Positions 60,251 to 64,000 of a stretch of 64,000 bases of DNA are shown here, piece after piece. Where the stretch lies: the NCBI RefSeq assembly GCF_905475395.1, contig NC_058337.1, positions 138,639,172 to 138,703,171 of the forward strand, written 5' to 3'. The notes under the pieces are model-generated. The model did not search any database. It saw only the letters and a list, made by a program, of their open reading frames with translations, and had not been told where the DNA came from. Position numbers and translations under genes: made by a program. Each line of letters starts with the position of its first letter. Within the stretch, counting starts at the first letter, position 1. The stretch is from Chrysoperla carnea. Lineage: Eukaryota; Arthropoda; Insecta; Neuroptera; Chrysopidae.

Positions 60251-61578
60251 TTCAGACAAGTTTAAACATGTTCAAACAAGTTTGAACATGTTCAAACAAG
60301 TTTGAACTTGTAGCAGGATGATGATATCATATTTTTCAAGGTCAAATTAACATATTCTTGAGAATAGCTGACACGTGTAAAATTATTTTAAGATCAAAGT
60401 CCATTCAAACAAGTTTGAACATGTATTTTTATTATGTAAATTTCAAGTGTCATATTACATTGCTTAATCATAAAAAAAAAATATTAACATCCGGTCACGT
60501 GTTTTGACACATGTAAAATTATTTCAAACAAGTTTGAACTTGTAACAAGATGATGATATCATATTTTTCAAGGTCAAATTAACATATTCTTGAAAATTGC
60601 TGACACGTGTAAAATTATTTTAAGATCAAAGTCCATTCAAACAAGTTTGAACATGTATTTTTATTATGTAAATTTCAAGTGTCATATTACATTGCTAATT
60701 CAATAAAAAAAAAAATTAACATCCGGTCACGTGTTTTGACACATGTAAAATTATTTCAAACAAGTTTGAACTTGTTATAAGATGATGATATCATATTTTT
60801 CAAGGTCAAATTAACATATTCTTGAGAATAGCTGACACGTGTAAAATTATTTTAAGATCAAAGTCCATTCAAACAAGTTTGAACATGTATTTTTATTATG
60901 TAAATTTCAAGTGTCATATTACATTGCTAATTCAATAAAAAAAAAAAATTAACATCCGGTCACGTGTCTTGAATTTTATCATGTATATTTAAAGTGTCAA
61001 ATTACAATATTTTTCAAGGTCAAATTAACATATTCTTTAAAATTGTTGACTAATGTCAACGTCCCGCCCCCCGTTCACTCTCCGCCACTATTGGTCAAAG
61101 CCAATGACGTCATCAATGCTTAGGCAGCCATTCCTTCCCCCACCACACCTCCCGACGCCATCTTGATTTTTACAGCGCTACTATTGGTCAAAGCCAATGA
61201 CGTCCCCCCCTCCAACTTCGCATTCAACCGAGGTTTGCCCTTTTTGGAAAAGTGTACCATACTTTGGGGTTGAAAGTGGGCTCGATTATCTCATCTAACG
61301 TCCAATTCCCGCCCCCCCTTTAACCCCCTTTAACCCCCACTTCCAAAACCACGCCCACCACTTTAAGCTCCACTTCCGCCAAGAAACACACTAACGCTCT
61401 GTCAGCCACGCCCCCACCACACCTCCCAACGCCATCTTGATTTACTATTGGTCAATGACGTCATCCAACTTCCGAGGTTTCCAACATTCACCTAGGTTTG
61501 CCCTTTTTTGAAAAGTGTACCATCAAAACGGGGTTACTTGAGGTCAAACTGCGCCAGGACCGCTGTGACTCTTCTACT
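60251..61578. repeat. Polinton right terminal inverted repeat
   Basis: Reverse complement of 45226-46570 almost throughout. Same three internal units with TTCAAACAAGTTTGAA and the G+C-richer outer 500 bp with CCAATGACGTCATC. Differences are in homopolymer runs (for example the C run at 61303) and a few substitutions at the inner edge. Confidence 0.92.
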
Positions 61579-61584
61579 ATTATA
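61579..61584. repeat. 6-bp target-site duplication ATTATA (right copy)
   Basis: Immediately follows the terminal CTTCTACT. See 45220-45225. Confidence 0.95.
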
Positions 61585-62163
61585 GTTAATAAAAAAGAAG
61601 ACTGTTATAAAGTATTAGATATTATTTACAATATTTATTCTGTTGATGTAAAGAAGTTTAAAGACTATATTACTAATCCTAAGGATAATGGCTACCGTTC
61701 CTTACATGTCATAATTAATATCTATAAACGTAATATAGAAATACAAATACGTAGCAGAGAGATGCATAATACAGCAGAATTTGGTACAGCAAACCACGAT
61801 GAATATAAAAAGACACAGGAAACAAGATTAAGAAAGCTACTCTCTAATGATAGGTTTAATACAGCTTATATTAATATTAACATCAATAATGCATATAATA
61901 TTTTGAGTCGATTTAATTGGACTATGTCACAACTCCTTGCATATGAGCAGATACTTGAGAATCTTTGTCATCATTTGGATTGCCGTAACAGAACATGCGA
62001 AAAGCGAAAAGTGGACTATCCATCGGATGGCTTTTATCTGATTCGCAATTTTGCTAAATGCAAAACTCCTGAAAGTGTTATGTGTACTAATATCAGCGAA
62101 CTGTTGAAAAAGGATTTTTGTAGTCATTTTGTTTGTATAAACCACTGTAGTTTTGATAAATAA
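61585..62163 (+). pseudogene. RelA/SpoT-type synthetase-domain gene, 3' part
   Basis: 193 codons in the phase of the 5' half: VNKKEDCYKVLDIIYNIYSV, DYITNPKDNGYRSLHVII (the synthetase YRSLH signature) and IEIQIRSREMHNTAEFGTA. The last 100 residues after RKLL form a separate segment with HHLDCRNRTCEKRKVDYPSD and a Cys/His-containing end (FCSHFVCINHC); I do not recognise it. Its frame also reads back into the Polinton terminus, but that is fortuitous. Apart from the insertion the gene looks open. Confidence 0.8.
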
Positions 62164-62679
62164 GGAGTCTTTCCAATTAACTGTGTAAATTTTTTCAAAG
62201 CCCTAGATTCTCCCTTCAAATTTAATTAAAAAATGAGCCATAGCCGCGTTCCAATTTGGGACAGGCATAGACCATTTTCTAGTCATATAATCAATTGCCA
62301 AATATAAGCTTTTAAAAACAGCATTATCATTTGGGAAAACTCTCTTATTTTTAGTCACCTTACGTAACTGACTATTGACAGATTCCACAGCATTAGTTGT
62401 ATAAATTATTTTCCTTATTTCTTCAGGATAGCCTTAGAAAATTATTAAATTATCCCAATTGGCATACCAGGACTTAGCAATTTGAGGATGTTGTTTATTC
62501 CATTTTGCTTCAAAACTTTCCAAAGCAATGTGCTTCTTCTTCAGTACTAGCAGTATAAATAGGTTTTAAATCACCTGCAAGTTCTTTACGGTCCTAATAA
62601 GATACATATCTTAAACTATTTCTGATTTGATGTACAATACATAATTGATGCTCAGTCTTTGGAAAAATGCTCCTATAGT
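62164..62679 (-). mobile_element. IS256-family fragment, transposase 3' end
   Basis: Tip-like TTAACTGTGTAAATTTTTTC near 62178, then the C-terminal transposase MESVNSQLRKVTKNKRVFPN to AHFLIKFEGRI (62388-62203) and upstream coding sequence with frame breaks near 62435 and 62525. Cut at 62680 by an IS21-type end. Confidence 0.85.
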
Positions 62680-62863
62680 GTCATTGTCAATTAGAAAGGG
62701 CCCAGTAAATTACGTCAAAAAGGAACCACTATGCAACGACAGTTTTCTTTGCCTAGGGTTGACAGTTTTCTTTGCCGGTTATGGTGGTAGTGCATTGCTC
62801 ATCTCAATCACCTTGTTATCTATTGTATTACTTCAGTTTTAAATTGTTTGAATGTTGTCATCC

Positions 62864-63655
62864 CTAATTCTTATTAGGATTTAAATCATAATTAAGCATT
62901 ATAAATAACTCATTTAGAGCATCTTTAGCAGAATAATTATTATTGCCTTCGTAATGTGCTGTAGCAACTAATTCCTTTATCACTGCTCTTATTGATAACC
63001 ATACAATTAAATTGTCATGTTTTTGCCTATTATAATGTATTGATATCCTTTCAAATTCAGGATAATTAGCTATATCTTCTTCAACATATGGCATGAACAT
63101 TTCTAATGATTCATTTACCATTGCTTGATCTGAAGAGCTTGATAATCTTTTTGTTCCTACTTCATCGTTGAGATTTATCACATGATTAACATTATGGATT
63201 TTACTATCAAGAAAAATGTGATCAAAATTCTGATCTAATAGTGCTTGTATCTCTTGTCTATTCTGGATTACAGTGAATTTATTAGAATGAGCAAAACTAG
63301 TTATTTCCATAATGGTTTGGGGTATGTGCTTTCCTAAAAAATTGATTATACATACTGCTCTCTGTAACGATTTTAAGTCTGAGTGTAATATAGAGCCTTG
63401 CTTAATACATCCAGTTGCTAAGATTACAGGATAAAACTCTTCTGGTACATCTTGATACTATACCTCTAAATCCAAATTTTTGGCTTCTTTATAATATAAT
63501 AATACAAAATTCCTTTTATTCTCAAATCCTATACATTTTAGTTTTTTTAAAGCTCTGACTAGCAAATCTTCATTGTGAACCTTATAAATCATTGGCTCAT
63601 TGGTAGTGGTATGGATTACTGTATAATTATTATCATTAACACCATTAGTTATCAT
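62864..63655 (-). pseudogene. Hypothetical protein next to istB, one in-frame stop
   Basis: One phase is readable from ATG 63655 to 62864 (264 codons) with a single TAG at 63458-63460. N-terminal NGVNDNNYTVIHTTTNEPMI, middle EFYPVILATGCIKQGSI, C-terminal FERISIHYNRQKHDNLIVWL. No domain recognised; a site-specific recombination or phage-type passenger is possible. Position between an IS21 end and an istB remnant suggests cargo of that element. Confidence 0.55.
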
Positions 63656-63659
63656 ACTA

Positions 63660-63838
63660 TTTATTCTCCTCCACCTGTTTTAGTAATGCACTTTTTCTTC
63701 TATAACTATCTGATTGAATTTCTAAAATCGTAGCATGATGGATGAGCCTATCAATCGCTGCTACAGTCATAGAATTAGTAGTAAAATACTGTCCCATTCA
63801 CTAAAAAGTTGGTTAGCAGTTACAATCATACTACCAAC
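63660..63838 (-). pseudogene. istB: IstB-like ATPase, C-terminal fragment
   Basis: The minus strand encodes VGSMIVTANQLFSEWDSILL and, in another phase, TVAAIDRLIHHATILEIQ, the sensor-2 region of an IS21 IstB protein, with a frame break between. It ends ten bases before the hypothetical gene. Confidence 0.65.
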
Positions 63839-64000
63839 CTGAATTCTGGATTAGCTAATTTTGATATATAGCAGGTTTATTAGGTTTCATACAGTATGCA
63901 ATTAGGGCGGATAAGATATGTACGAAGGCATTCCAAATTGATCTATGTCTTGTATGTTCGATCTCGAAAGAACCCTTCAGCAGACTAAATACTGTTTCGA
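63839..64000 (-). mobile_element. IS982-family remnant (second type), cut by window edge
   Basis: Nearly identical, inverted, to 25930-26100 (KRSIIATVFSLLKGSFEIEH...KTNKPAISQN). Its tip CTGAATTCTGGATTAGCTAA matches the boundary near 26090. Confidence 0.85.

Larger units (their letters stand above)
45226..61578. mobile_element. Polinton/Maverick (adintovirus-like) element, looks whole
   Basis: About 16.35 kb, within the family's 15-20 kb range. Starts AGTAGAAGAG and ends CTCTTCTACT (the AG...CT termini of Polintons), with inverted repeats of about 1.3 kb and a 6-bp target duplication. Contents: packaging ATPase, PLA2-like protein, adenain-like protease, minor capsid, small basic protein, major capsid, two uncharacterised proteins, fibre-like protein, chromodomain integrase, acidic protein and protein-primed DNA polymerase B. 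All genes appear open apart from intron-like gaps in the polymerase gene. I count no obvious breaks, and the near-identical termini suggest a young insertion. Confidence 0.95.
62680..63838 (-). mobile_element. IS21-like element remnant with unusual passenger gene
   Basis: The left tip GTCATTGTCAATTAGAAAGG with a GGAACCACT repeat matches the IS21 end at 765. It contains a hypothetical gene and the C-terminal part of an istB-like gene, then is cut by an IS982-type end at 63839. A tandem GACAGTTTTCTTTGCC duplication lies near 62737-62775. Confidence 0.6.

Noticed and set aside
45226-61578. Assembly chimera of host and symbiont contigs
   Set aside because: An exact 6-bp duplication at the precise tips and continuation of one bacterial reading frame on both sides would be an extraordinary coincidence for a misassembly. 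It cannot be fully excluded without reads.
61498-61584. N-terminal extension of the RelA/SpoT frame
   Set aside because: The extra codons lie in the Polinton terminus and read through it only by chance.

Overview
The window is a stretch of rickettsial DNA (Rickettsiales, genus Rickettsia by gene content, AT richness and mobile-element load) into which a complete-looking Polinton/Maverick (adintovirus-like) element has inserted. The Polinton spans 45226-61578 (about 16.35 kb). It has inverted termini of about 1.3 kb, an exact 6-bp target duplication ATTATA, and sits inside a rickettsial RelA/SpoT-type gene whose two halves flank it in register. Its DNA polymerase gene is split by short gaps with spliceosomal-intron borders. 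That is a eukaryotic nuclear element in bacterial-type DNA.

Layout. 1-12.4 kb: nested and truncated insertion sequences (IS21, IS200/IS605, IS5, IS66, IS256, IS3), Rpn-type PD-(D/E)XK nuclease gene pieces, a BrnT/BrnA remnant, a tRNA-Ser(GCT), and an ORF-less group II intron with exact boundaries in an IS256 start codon. 12.9-18.1 kb: plasmid-type block (HTH protein, ParB, frameshifted ParA, winged-helix replication protein, DnaA-N-like protein) bounded by a roughly 53-bp inverted repeat with a GC-rich palindrome. 18.1-26.3 kb: more IS elements (IS5, IS982, IS630, IS200, IS256) and a second MITE-like repeat.

26.5-45 kb: rickettsial chromosomal genes: coxC, virB2-like, bamD, recN, M32 carboxypeptidase, sucA, sucB, queD, cutA, gltP-type symporter, uvrB, grxC, atm1, and relA/spoT. 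Several that are normally core carry in-frame stops, frameshifts, deletions or altered catalytic residues (coxC, bamD, sucA, queD, uvrB, grxC, atm1), while recN, sucB, cutA and the carboxypeptidase are open. 45.2-61.6 kb: the Polinton. 61.6-64 kb: the rest of relA/spoT and further IS fragments.

Interpretation. The combination of decaying core genes and an intron-bearing Polinton with a clean target duplication is best explained if this rickettsial segment lies in a eukaryotic (probably arthropod) nuclear genome, a lateral transfer from an endosymbiont, and the Polinton jumped into it there. The alternative, a Polinton that entered a degenerate Rickettsia chromosome, would be more surprising still. 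The sequence alone cannot decide between them. Within the Polinton the parts fit together as an integrating virus-like element: integrase and protein-primed polymerase for movement and copying, and packaging ATPase, protease, major and minor capsid proteins and a PLA2-like protein for a virion.
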